Source: Arachis hypogaea
Lineage: Eukaryota > Streptophyta > Magnoliopsida > Fabales > Fabaceae
Direction: 5' to 3'
Assembly: GCF_003086295.3 (NCBI RefSeq)
Contig: NC_092045.1
Span: forward strand, 24,742,890-24,806,889
DNA: 64,000 nucleotides
Within the stretch, counting starts at the first letter, position 1. Every line of letters begins with the position of its first letter. Made by a program: the position numbers and the translations under genes. Shown piece by piece: positions 43,621 through 54,013 of this stretch. Under the pieces are notes generated by a model that saw only the letters and a program-made list of their open reading frames with translations, had not been told where the DNA came from and searched no databases.

Positions 43621-43880
43621 CTCAAAGGTGAAGTAGAGAAAGTCCAGATTGGAGACACCCCAGACCAAACAACCAATATCGGTATAATCCTAAAAGGAGA
43701 CATAAAAGAATCACTCATACAGTTCTTGCGAGATAACGTCGACATCTTTGCATGGAAGGCCGCAGACATGTCAGGCATAGACCCCAAGTTAATGTGCCAC
43801 AAGCTATCAGTTTACCCAGGATCTCGGCTAGTACAGCAGAGGCGTAGAAAGCTCGGACCAGAACGATCCCAAGCTGTATA
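43621..43880 (+). pseudogene. pol: Element H start of RT region
   Basis: In frame after the TAA: IGDTPDQTTNIG, then LRDNVDIFAWKAADMSGIDPKLMCHKLSVYPGS-type text (43735-43815) and QQRRRKLGPERSQAV. This matches the B sequence just before RT (FAWNPAHMLGVDP, then QWQRKM). It ends where non-element DNA begins at about 43880. Confidence 0.85.
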
Positions 43881-43990
43881 AAAAAGAAAGAAAAAAAAGA
43901 TGTCTCACTGATGGCTCGGGCCCCCTGGAAGGTGGCCTTCTTCGCCCTCCACATAAGCTGCGCAGGAAAAGCCCAAAGCCAATCCCAGGG

Positions 43991-44048
43991 AACAATGACG
44001 GTATCCGGGGAATAAGCATCGGTTAACTCTGTGCCAGCAGCCGCGGTA
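43991..44048 (+). rRNA. rrn16: Fragment of plastid 16S rRNA gene (non-functional)
   Basis: AACAATGACGGTATCCGGGG and the following text through CAGCAGCCGCGGTA correspond to the region around positions 480-540 of plastid 16S rRNA. Only about 58 bp are present, with at least one substitution (GGTTAACTC where plastid has GGCTAACTC). A pseudogene fragment. Confidence 0.88.
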
Positions 44049-44057
44049 TACGTAAAT

Positions 44058-44467
44058 TTAGCATTCAAAGGATATTCTTTACTAATCTTATTTTTCAGTT
44101 ATTTAACCCCCTTGTCTTACCAAGTTCCATATTAGTCAGATTAGTAAACATCTATATATTTAGATGCAATAATAAATTGTTGTTTTTAACAAGTGGTTTT
44201 GGAGGTTGGTTAATTGGTCACATTTTTTTCATAAAATGGATTGAATTTGTCTGGATACAACAAAATAATGTTATTAAATCTAATGAACGCATTCGCTCTA
44301 AGAAGTCCATTTTATCAGAATTTTGAACTTCAATGGCTCAACTCTTTAGTGTTTTTTTATTTGTTACGTGTTTATACTATTTAGACCGAACACCCTTGCC
44401 CTTTTTTTTTAAAGAAGAAATGTTCAAAAAGTAAAGAAAGCTGTGAACAAAGACACAAAGTGAAGCG
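44058..44467 (+). pseudogene. ycf1: Fragment of plastid ycf1 (Tic214)
   Basis: A clean frame from 44063 encodes [52 protein letters not shown] and VWIQQNN, hydrophobic segments of the N-terminal membrane part of Tic214, a component of the inner-envelope protein import machinery. A TGA near 44323 and later stops end it; SMAQLFSVFLFVTCLYYLDR follows. It is a transferred fragment with no expression expected. ycf1 and rrn16 are several kb apart in plastid genomes, so the block was joined from separate pieces. Confidence 0.9.
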
Positions 44468-45720
44468 ATGCTATTGTCTGACCTGACCCAAGTATTCGAC
44501 ACTATAAGACGGCACAGCATGCGACTCAATCCTGAAAAATGCACCTTCGCAGTGGAAGCTGGAAAATTCTTGGGTTTTATGCTCACACAAAGAGGAATCG
44601 AGGCAAATCTGGATAAATGCCGGGCCATACTCGACATGAAGAGTCCGACTTGTGTCAAAGAGGTACAATGACTCCACAGGAGGTTGGCAGCCTTGTCCAG
44701 ATTTCTAGCCGGATCGGCAATAAGATCTCTTCCCTTCTATGCCACTCTAAGGAAGGGAAAGGAGTTTGAATGGACAACAGAGTGCGAGCAAGCCTTCCAA
44801 GATTTCAAAAGATTTCTGGGACAACCACATATCCTAACTTGACTGTGGGAAGGAGAACCACTCATATTATACCTCACGGTAGGAAGTCGGGTAGTAGCCT
44901 TAGCACTAGTTTGAGAAGAAGACAGTGGGCAACAACCTGTATACTTCACTAGTAAAGCATTACAAGGATCCGAGCTGAACTATCAAAAAATAGAAAAATT
45001 TGCCTACGCTCTTATACTAATATCTCTACGACTTCGTCCAAACTTCCAAGCTCACACCATTAGGGCTCGGACCAACCAGCCCATAAAAAGGATTTTACAA
45101 AAAACAGACCTGGCGGGCAGAATCTTGCAATGGGCAGTCGAGTTGTCTGAATTCGATCTTCAATACGAAGCTCGGACAGCCATCAAATCACAATACCTGG
45201 CCGACTTTATGGCAGAATTTACAGACACACCGAAAATTCCCACAGAATGGAATCTATACGTGGACGGTTCCTCAAATAAAACTGAAAACGGCGCGGATTT
45301 GATAATTGAAAGCGACCAAGGAACCCAAATCGAACTCTCCCTCAAATTTGGGTTCCCTGTCTCGAACAACCAAGCGGAATATGAGGCACTACTAGCTGGT
45401 TTGAAGCTGGCTAGGGAGGTTGGAGCTCAAAAGCTTATTATCTTCAGTGACTCACAAGTAGTCACTTCACAAATAGCAGGAAGCTACCAAGCCAAAGATC
45501 CTACCATGAAAAAGTACTTGGACAAAACCAGGGAACAGCTCGGACAACTCGGACAATATGAGGTCCGTCACATACCCCGAGAACAGAATGCCTGAGCTGA
45601 CGCACTCTCGAAACTAGCCAGCACTAAACCAGGGGCAACAATAGAAGCCTCATCCAAGAAATTCTGCAAAATTCATCAATCTTGGAAGAAGAAAAAGTCC
45701 TAACTATAACAGGTTAGGAT
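44468..45720 (+). pseudogene. pol: Element H RT end, RNase H and second RNase H
   Basis: LLSDLTQVFDTIRRHSMRLN and KFLGFMLTQRGIEANLDKC are the RT thumb. The gypsy RNase H follows in pieces (FEWTTECEQAF, YFTSKALQGSELNYQKIEKFAYAL) with TGA and TAG stops. The 156-codon frame 45125-45595 holds the Tat-specific second RNase H: NLYVDGSSNKTENGA, VSNNQAEYEALLAGLKLA and IIFSDSQVV, with its acidic residues intact. It would remove RNA from hybrids during cDNA synthesis. A TGA at the next Trp closes it. Confidence 0.87.
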
Positions 45721-46219
45721 CAAGGATGGATGACTCCCATAATTAATTACCTCAAAATAGAAGCACTCCCCACAGAGGAAAAGGAGGCAAAGAGGTTGAA
45801 ACGGGAGATACAATACTACACTATCATAAACAATACTCTATACAAAAGAGGGATTTCAATACCATTGTTAAAATGCGTGCCAACTTCCAACACAAAGGAA
45901 GTTCTAGAAGAAGTACACAGTAGCATTTGTGGCAATCACCTCGGAGCACAAGCACTTAACCAAAAAAGTACTCCGGGCAGGATTTTATTGGCCAACTCTA
46001 CAAAAAGAAGCCACAGAGTTCTTAAAGACATGTCCACCATGTCAAAAACATGCCAACTTTCACATTGCCCCGCTAGAAGAACTCATCAGTGTGACCTCAC
46101 CTTTGCCATTCGCAAAATGGGAACTCAACCTTCTTAGACCCTTCCCTCAAGGATCGGGACAAGTTAAATTCCTCATAGTATGGGTAGACTATTTCACAAA
46201 GTAGATTGAGGTAGAACCC
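45721..46219 (+). pseudogene. pol: Element H integrase, first part
   Basis: Two frames (45730-46137 and 45929-46204) because of a shift near 45950. The zinc region shows GNHLGAQAL and CPPCQKHAN, then FAKWELNLLRPFPQG. The first catalytic Asp should be in WELNLL (B has WEVDLL), so it is Asn here. The TSD AACCC (46215-46219) and G follow. Confidence 0.85.
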
Positions 46220-47770
46220 TTATAAACCCCATTTGTAGGGTTTATCTTGTGCTTAATTTAGGGGATTTTGTAACCTTTTACCCACATTTATTCAATGAAA
46301 TAGCATGGTTTTATAACTTCTCCCTTAATTGTGCTTAAGAGTGAAAACATGCTTTTTAGGACTTAAAATAGCTAAATCTAATTCACCTTGATTTCATTAG
46401 ATGCCTTGATATGTTTGTTAAGTGATTTAAGGTTTAGGAGGCAAAGATTGGATCAAGGGAATGAAGAAAGAAAGCATGAAAAGTTGGAGAACTCATGAAG
46501 AAATGAAAGAACTGGAAAGCTGTCAAGCCGACCTCTTCGCACTTCAACGACCATAACTTGAGATACAGAGGTTCAAATGATGCGGTTCCAGTTGGGTTGG
46601 AAAGCTAACATCTGGGGCTTCGAAACGATATAAGATTCCCTATAGTTGCTGCACGTATGGTGACGCGTACGCGCACTATACGCGTACGCGTCGTTGTGCC
46701 ACCTGGTTCACTTAATGCAATCCGTGGGCCAGCGAATTCTCAAGCCTTGTGGGCCCAATCCAACTCATTTCTGATGCTATTTAAGCCAAGGATTGAAGAG
46801 GGATGAGGCATCTAGTTACCATTAGTTTAGTTTAGCATAGTTTAGTTTTAGAAGTAGTTTCTAGAGAGAGAAGCTCTCATTTCTCTCTAGAATTAGGATT
46901 AGGATTAGGATTAGTTCTTAGATCTAGGTTTTAATCTTTGCTTTCTTCTACCTCTACCTTTCAATTCTTTGTTGTTACATTCATCTTCCTCTATTCTTTT
47001 GTTGTAACTTCCTTTATGTTGTTCTTATACTTTGATTGTAGATCCACTTTTGTTCCTTCCTTTCTCTTTCAATTCAATTCAAGGTAAATCATAATAATTG
47101 TGTTCCTTTTGATTTGTGTTGTTAATTCCTTTCAATAATTGTTGTTAGATTTTGTTCTTGTTGTTGATTTACTATGTTTTCCTTTTATGCCTTCCAAGTG
47201 TTTGATGAAATGCTTGGTTGGATTTTAGAGTAGGATTTTATACTCTTGGCTTGGAAAGGTAACTTAAGACCTCTTGAGTTACTAATGTCCAAGTGATTGA
47301 TGATTGGGAGCCATTGACTCTAGTTCTCACTAATTGAATTAGTGGAGAGTTAGGACTTATGGACTAGGATTGATATAGCTCATTTGACTTTCCTTTACTT
47401 CTAGTTAGAGGATGATTTAATGAGATTAATCCTTGCCAATTCTCATATTGTGGTTAGTGATTAGGATAGAGATCCTTGACCCCCAACCCTTGCCAAGACC
47501 TTTTTAGCCATTAGTTTACTTTCTTGCCATTTATCTTTCATATTTCTTATCAAAACCCCAAAAAAATAACTCATAACCAATAGCAAGATACTTTATTGTA
47601 ATTCCTAGGGAGAACGACCCGAGGTTTGAATACTTCGGTTTATAAAATTAGGGGTTTGTTACTTGTGACAAACAATCTTTTGTATGAAAGGATTTTTGAT
47701 TGGTTTAGAAACTATACTTGCAACGAGACTTCAATAGTGAAATTCTATACCGTCAAAAATCCAATCATCA
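46220..47770 (+). repeat. 5' LTR of element G (1551 bp)
   Basis: It starts TTATAAACCCC where the 3' LTR has TGATAAACCCC, and ends AATCATCA. It contains a perfect 12-bp inverted repeat GACGCGTACGCG / CGCGTACGCGTC (46662-46673 and 46681-46692, 7-bp spacer). A TATA-like CTATTTAAG lies near 46779, and four TTAGGA repeats lie near 46895. Confidence 0.95.
46662..46692. repeat. ACGCGTACGCG inverted repeat in G U3
   Basis: Perfect 12-bp arms around CACTATA in the 5' LTR. In the 3' LTR (52900-52930) two CpG sites have decayed to TpG/CpA (ACGTGC, GCATAC), breaking the symmetry, as expected from methylcytosine deamination. Confidence 0.88.
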
Positions 47771-47773
47771 AAA

Positions 47774-47791
47774 TGGCGCCGTTGCCGGGGA
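47774..47791 (+). promoter_or_regulatory. Primer binding site of element G (tRNA-Asp)
   Basis: TGGCGCCGTTGCCGGGGA, a perfect tRNA-Asp complement, three bases after the LTR end. Confidence 0.95.
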
Positions 47792-47939
47792 ATTGCAATG
47801 GTGTTGTGTTATTGGTTATTGTATATATGTGAATATTGTGAATAGCTTGCTTTTTAGATTGCTTGTTAGTTTTTGCTAGTCTTAGTATTTTGTTTCATTA
47901 TTTCTTATTAGTTTTTGTTTCTTATTTTCTCTTGCTACC

Positions 47940-49502
47940 ATGAATTCTCATTTTGGCTATAAGTGTGATTATAATTATGTTGTAGGTGATGAGAGCTACA
48001 ATGAGGATGTGTATCAAGGATGGGACAATCAAAGGTGGGAGGAGCCATATGCATATGATCAATCTTCATGGCAATAACCTCCACCAATGCACTATGAAGA
48101 AGAGCCATTCTATGATGCATACCAATCCAATGGCTATGGTGAATCTCCTTGTGATTTTCAAGAACCACCACCATATGCCTATGAATCATCTCCTCAACAT
48201 GATCATCAACTATACTCACAAGCCTATTTTCAACAAACACCTCCATATGACCATAATGCTTATCTACCATACCAACCACCTTTTGAACCATATGAGCCCT
48301 ACATGGAATCACCATTCCAAGATTACTACTTCCAAGAGCCACCTCAATACACACCACCACCTTACCAAGAAGAATCACCTTCCTATAATAAACCCTTTCT
48401 CCAAGGCAATGAACCCTCTTATCCACTCCAATCCTCAATGGATGAAATTCTTAGCCTTATACTTCAAGGACGAGGAGAAATGCAAAGGGAGACACTAGAA
48501 TTTATGGCTACCTTAACCAAGGTAGTAAGCATTTTAGCCTCCCAATGCTCGAGCACTCAAATCACTCCCATGGTCACATGTGGAGAATCTAAAGAGGAAC
48601 ATAGCATGAAGGAGAGATTGGAAACTCCGACGGAAAATGAGGAATGCCACTTTGTATTAGAACAATTGGAGAAGCCTATGATTATTGAAGAAAAGGAAGA
48701 AATGGTTGAAGACTTAGGAGATGCGGAACCTCCATGGGAACCTAGAGTTATAGAAAACTCCTCCAAGAAGATTGAAGTTGATGTTGAGGAGGAATGTGCA
48801 CAACCTCCAAGGCATATCCCATATGAAGACTTGGAAGGAGTGAAGCAAGAATTGAGTTTCCTTAGTGATGAAGATCATGCATCCAACCTTCTTGGTGAAG
48901 AATCCTTTGAATTTGAAGAACCTTCTCCTAGTGAATTTGAAAGTGATATGGAGGTGGAGGCAATCAAGGAAGAAAATAAGGGAGTGGAGCTTACTAGCAC
49001 ATTGGTAATACCTTTCCCCAAGCCACCACCATCCACTCTCTCATTCAAGTGGGTAAATTCCTTATACTCAAGCTTTATTATTCCCCTTGAATATGGTTTG
49101 CTTGAAACGGATGGTCAACTTAGATATATTTGTGGCTTTAAGAGTAAAAAGGAGATGGTTAGTGGTTGGAAGCATCATTCTAGGTTCATTATGGTCACAT
49201 GTCCAAAGCTTGATAGCAAAGGTTGGTGTATAACTAGAGTACATGGGTCTAGAAGGATGTTTGGTCACTTTGTTCAGAATTCACCTTGCTCACCACCCAC
49301 ATGGATTAATGATAATCAACTTGGAGATGGGTGTGAAGACAAAATATGGGATCCGGGAACACATGAGGATCAACATTGGGAGCCCATGGTTTGTGAAGAA
49401 CTCCATCAAAGCTTGGAGATATTAATCTTGAATGATGGAGCTTATTGGAAGTCCAAGCATTGGTGGAAGTTCCAAGATGAGTACAAGCACAAGCCACCTT
49501 GA
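47940..49502 (+). pseudogene. Element G Pro/Tyr/Gln-rich ORF (one nonsense codon)
   Basis: The ATG at 47940 gives MNSHFGYKCDYNY. A TAA at 48075-48077 lies 46 codons in, and the frame is then open to TGA at 49500-49502 (520 codons in all). The first 120 residues are rich in Pro, Tyr and Gln (EPPPYAYESS, QQTPPYDHNAYLPYQ). The middle is acidic (Glu-rich, IEEKEEMVEDLGDAEPPWEP). The last 170 residues have Trp/His/Cys-rich text (FKWVNSLYSS, SGWKHHSRFIMVTCPKLD). I do not recognise a Gag core, zinc knuckle or protease. By position it replaces gag-pol; it may be a Gag-like or captured protein. Its function is unknown. Confidence 0.7.
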
Positions 49503-50916
49503 GAGAAGCTCCCCATAAGTCCAACTTAAGGACAATAAACAAAAGTGCTAGGTGGGAGACACCCCACCATGGTAAAATCCTTTCATTTTCTCTTTTGTAC
49601 ATATTGGTAGAATTAGTTTAATTTCATGTTTTGTTTAGTTAGTTGAGTTTAATTGGTAGTTTAGTATGTTAAATAAGGTTTTATGGTGTTTTGGTAGCTG
49701 TTTGAAGGTTTGGAATGCTTGGATTGGTGCAAAAACATAGAAAAATTTTGAAAAACAGAGCACCATCCACGCGTTCGCGCACTGCGCGCGTACGCGTGCA
49801 TCAAGCGTTTTCGACCATCCACGCGAGCGCACCATGCGTGCGTACGCATGGATTGAGAAGTTCCACATTCCATCCATTTTCCAGAGAGTTATGCCTACGC
49901 CACGCCAACGTTGTGCCTTTGGCACAACCACCACTTGCGCGCACGCGCACATAACGCGTACGCGCCACTCTCGAAATACACCATCCGTGCGCGCGCGGCA
50001 TACGCGCGTACGCGTGGATTTCCTTCCTTCACCACATTTCTTTTCTTCTCCTCTTTCCATTTCTTTCCTTCTCCTTTCTTCTTCCCTTCTTCTACCCCTC
50101 ATCCAACACTTCCAAACACCATGGATAACCATTTATTTTAGTTAGTTAATTAATTAGTTAGTTAGTTTGTTAGATAGCTTTAGTTTAGTTTTCATTTTAT
50201 TTTCTCCATTTTCATTATAAGTGTTGGCTTATTGATCTTGTTTACTACACATTGTTGCCTCTTATTGCCTAAATGCTATTTTAGCATGAATGTTTTTAGA
50301 TAATCTTTGTTGGATTCTATGATTGAGGTTATCTTTTGCTACTTGGTTTTGAGTTCTTCATGCTTACCTTTTAAGAATACCAAGTGATGAGAATTGCCTT
50401 CGAGCTTGTAACTCTTCTTGAATTACATGATTTGGCCACCATGTGATTTGAGCCTTATTTTGTGATTAGGCGACCTCTTGATGATGGATGTTGAGCATTT
50501 ACCTTAATGCATTGTGTTCATGATTATATGCATCCATATGTGTTTGGCTTGAATGCTTTCATGCTTCTTTAATGCTTGTTTTACCTTACAAGTTTACTTA
50601 AAGTATCTCAAGCACACTAGAATAAGTGAAGTGCATGCTTCTTTTGTGACATAACTTTTAGGCTAATGTGTGTTCTAAACCGCGCAATTTAGAATTCACA
50701 CACTTATTCGTCATTCATGTCACACTAATTCACTCACTCATTTCTAGTGAATTTACCTCATTCCAACAATGTATGTTTCCTTGCTTTTATATCTTCTCAT
50801 CTTATGGTGTTATATTTTTGTTTTTCATGAACAATGCACCACAAGCACACATGGAAGCGGAAGAAAGAACACGCAGCAATCTGGAGATTCGCCGTACCCC
50901 CTTGCTCATCTTTGAG
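49503..50916 (+). other. Element G 3' region, first half, with CpG-rich module
   Basis: A CpG-dense module at about 49765-50020 has CGCGTACGCGTGG, CACGCGAGCGC and related palindromes, the same type as the G LTR inverted repeat. The frames on both strands there are shadows. TTAGTTAG repeats lie at 50140-50175. The rest is T-rich without a gene. Confidence 0.75.
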
Positions 50917-50955
50917 TGCACCGAGGACGGTGCAAACTTTTAAGTGTGGGGAGGT
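50917..50955 (+). promoter_or_regulatory. Internal hairpin plus TTTTAAGTGTGGGGAGGT box in G
   Basis: TGCACCG (50917-50923), loop AGGA, CGGTGCA (50928-50934), a perfect 7-bp stem, then AACTTTTAAGTGTGGGGAGGT. It is 1.5 kb before the 3' LTR and repeats the box found at its border. Confidence 0.87.
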
Positions 50956-52420
50956 CGTCCGACCGATCGGCGATTTTGGGTGACAAGTTTCTAATTCCAA
51001 CACTTTTGCATTTCATTCTAGGATTTTAGGATTTTTACTTGCATTTTCTTAATTTTGCATATATATACAAAATAAGCTTAGTCAAAATAATGAAATTTTT
51101 CAAGGATTTCTATCTATAGGGCACCAATTGATTTGAGTGAAAACTTTTCATTAAACTTGCTTGAATTATATATCTTGTGGATCATGTTTTTGAGCTAAGA
51201 ACACAAGCAAGTGAGTTTTGAGCCTAATGGTGTGGTTACATCTTATAACCACTTATTTTTTCTTCTTGTGTGCATTATTCTCTTTCTATGATTGTAATCT
51301 TTGATTTGTTTGATTCTTTATGTCCATTATTTTGTGTATTCATGCATTTATATGATTGAGGCCATCATTTCATTAGCTCACTTACCCAAAAAGCCTTACC
51401 TTTTATCTTCCTTTGTTAGCCAATTTTGAGCCTACGATTAACCCACTTGTTCTTAATTTTAGCACATTACAAGCCTAAAGCGGAAAACAATAAATGTCCT
51501 TAATTTGGATCTTTGATTAGCTTAGGCTAGTGTGTGTGAGTATCATTCAAGTGTGGGAATCTTGGGACATTGGGTGAATAAAAAGGTAGTTTTGTATTTT
51601 TATTGAAATTATTGGGAATTGGGTACATACTCCTGTATTGATCAAATGTAAAACCTTATGCATTGATGCTCTTGTATATAGAAAAAAAATGAGAAAAACA
51701 AAAGAAAAAAGAAAAAAAATAATATGGAAAAGAAAAAGAAAAAAATAGAAAAAGAAAGAAAAAAAGAAGAAAAAAAAGAAATAAAAAGGGGACAAAATGC
51801 CCCAAAGCAAAGTGTAGCTCAATAAAATCAATGCATAAGTGTTGTGAAATGAAAAGGGATACATAAGCATGTGAAAAAGTGAAAAATGGGTAGTTAGGTT
51901 AGAACTTAATTGTATTGGATGTCATAGGTTAGGTGGAAAGTTTAAGCTTATCAAAGATTCAAATTTCAAGCTCACTTAACCATATATGCATCATACCTTG
52001 ACCCTAGCCCCATTACAACCAAAGAAAAGACCTCATGATACTTGTATGCATGCATGAAATATATGTTGATTGTTAGAAGAAGAACAAATCTTGGAAAACA
52101 TGATCAGCGGAGAATTGAGAGAATCAACCCTAAACACTTGAGCGAATAGAGTGCAAATACATCCGGTGAGGGTTTGATGCTCAATTACATGTTTCCACCT
52201 ATGATCATCTCTTCTCACGCAAGTTTGTAAAAATATTTAATAACTCAATTCAACTTTGGAATAGACTTGCTAGTCCTTCGCCCTTGTGCATATATGCTTC
52301 TTGGGAATTGATTTATTTTGACTAAGCAAATTGCATTCATTTAGATAGTTGCATATAGGTTGATTGCATTTAGTTAGTTTCCATTGAATAAACACCATAC
52401 GCTTACTTCATTCTTGGTTT
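50956..52420 (+). other. Element G 3' region, second half, with purine tract
   Basis: No ORF; in D and E the matching place holds ORF2. A long purine run (about 51677-51790) lies roughly 0.7 kb before the 3' LTR, as a similar run does in D and E. Confidence 0.7.
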
Positions 52421-52457
52421 AAGCATGGGGACATGCTTGGTTTAAGTGTGGGGAGGT
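52421..52457 (+). promoter_or_regulatory. Hairpin plus polypurine tract at the G 3' LTR border
   Basis: AAGCATG (52421-52427), loop GGGA, CATGCTT (52432-52438), a perfect 7-bp stem, then GGTTTAAGTGTGGGGAGGT up to the LTR. GTGGGGAGG is a good polypurine primer for plus-strand synthesis. Confidence 0.9.
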
Positions 52458-54008
52458 TGATAAACCCCATTTGTAGGGTTTATCTTGTGCTTAATTTAGG
52501 GGATTTTGTAACCTTTTACCCACATTTATTCAATGAAATAGCATGGTTTTATAACTTCTCCCTTAATTGTGCTTAAGAGTGAAAACATGCTTTTTAGGAC
52601 TTAAAATAGCTAAATCTAATTCACCTTGATTTCATTAGATGCCTTGATATGTTTTTTAAGTGATTTAAGGTTTAGGAGGCAAAGATTGGATCAAGGGAAT
52701 GAAGAAAGAAAGCATGAAAAGTTGGAGAACTCATGAAGAAATGAAAGAACCGGAAAGCTGTCAAGCCAACCTCCTCGCACTTAAATGACCATAACTTGAG
52801 ATACAGAGGTCCAAATGATGTGGTTCTAGTTGGGTTGGAAAGCTAACATCTGGGGCTTCGAAACGATATAAGATTCCCTATAGTTTCTGCACGTATGGTG
52901 ACGCGTACGTGCACTATACGCATACGCGTCGTTGTGCCACCTGGTTCACTTAATGCAATCCGTGGGCTAGCGAATTCTCAAGCCTTGTGGGCCCAATCCA
53001 ACTCATTTCTGATGCTATTTAAGCCAAGGATTGAAGAGGGATGAGGCATCTAGTTACCATTAGTTTAGTTTAGCATAGTTTAGTTTTAGAAGTAGTTTCT
53101 AGAGAGAGAAGCTCTCACTTCTCTCTAGAATTAGGATTAGGATTAGGATTAGTTCTTAGATCTAGGTTTTAATCTTTGCTTTCTTCTACCTCTACCTTTC
53201 AATTCTTTGTTGTTACATTCATCTTCCTCTATTCTTTTGTTGTAACTTCCTTTATGTTGTTCTTATACTTTGATTGTAGATCCACTTTTGTTCCTTCCTT
53301 TCTCTTTCAATTCAATTAAAGGTAAATCATAATAATTGTGTTCCTTTTGATTTGTGTTGTTAATTCCTTTCAATAATTGTTGTTAGATTTTGTTCTTGTT
53401 GTTGATTTACTATGTTTTCCTTTTATGCCTTCCAAGTGTTTGATGAAATGCTTGGTTGGATTTTAGAGTAGGATTTTATACTCTTGGCTTGGAAAGGTAA
53501 CTTAGGACCTCTTGAGTTACTAATGTCCAAGTGATTGATGATTGGGAGCCATTGACTCTAGTTCTCACTAATTGAATTAGTGGAGAGTTAGGACTTATGG
53601 ACTAGGATTGATATAGCTCATTTGACTTTCCTTTACTACTAGTTAGAGGATGATTTAATGAGATTAATCCTTGCCAATTCTCATATTGTGGTTAGTGATT
53701 AGGATAGAGATCCTTGACCACCAACCCTTGCCAAGACCTTTTTAGCCATTAGTTTACTTTCTTGCCATTTATCTTTCATGTTTCTTATCAAAACCCCAAA
53801 AAAATAACTCATAACCAATAGCAAGACACTTTATTGTAATTCCTAGGGAGAACGACCCGAGGTTTGAATACTTCGGTTTATAAAATTAGGGGTTTGTTAC
53901 TTGTGACAAACAATCTTTTGTATGAAAGGATTTTTGATTGGTTTAGAAACTATACTTGCAACGAGACTTCAATAGTGAAATTCTATACCGTCAAAAATCC
54001 AATCATCA
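52458..54008 (+). repeat. 3' LTR of element G (1551 bp)
   Basis: TGATAAACCCC to AATCATCA, followed by the duplication AACCC (54009-54013). Same length as the 5' copy. Confidence 0.96.
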
Positions 54009-54013
54009 AACCC

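Larger units (their letters stand above)
43880..44467 (+). other. Plastid DNA block replacing the RT core of H
   Basis: About 590 bp unrelated to retroelements. 43991-44048 matches the plastid 16S rRNA 530-loop region (GAATAAGCATCGG, then GTGCCAGCAGCCGCGGTA). 44058 to about 44467 matches the start of plastid ycf1 (Tic214). 43880-43990 is unassigned but may also be organellar. The element resumes with the sequence that normally follows the YMDD box, so the RT catalytic core is gone. Confidence 0.85.
46220..54008 (+). mobile_element. Element G: non-autonomous LTR element with a Pro/Tyr-rich ORF (7789 bp)
   Basis: Two LTRs of exactly 1551 bp (46220-47770 and 52458-54008) with about twenty differences by eye, a primer site, one long ORF, a 3 kb non-coding 3' region and duplication AACCC (46215-46219, 54009-54013). 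No protease, RT, RNase H or integrase is present, so it depends on another element. The LTR start TGATAAACCCC resembles that of F. Confidence 0.95.

Noticed and set aside
43991..44048. A functional rRNA gene
   Set aside because: Only about 58 bp of the plastid 16S gene are present, joined to ycf1 and retroelement sequence; it is a transferred fragment.
46890..46915. Telomere repeat
   Set aside because: The unit is TTAGGA, four copies, inside an LTR and repeated in the other LTR; plant telomeres are TTTAGGG.
49635..50145. Arginine-rich ORFs on both strands
   Set aside because: They are by-products of the CpG-rich palindromic module; frames are open on both strands because of symmetry, and no start context or homolog is seen.
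50140..50175. TTAG microsatellite as a regulatory site
   Set aside because: Short, imperfect and A/T-rich; no evidence of function.
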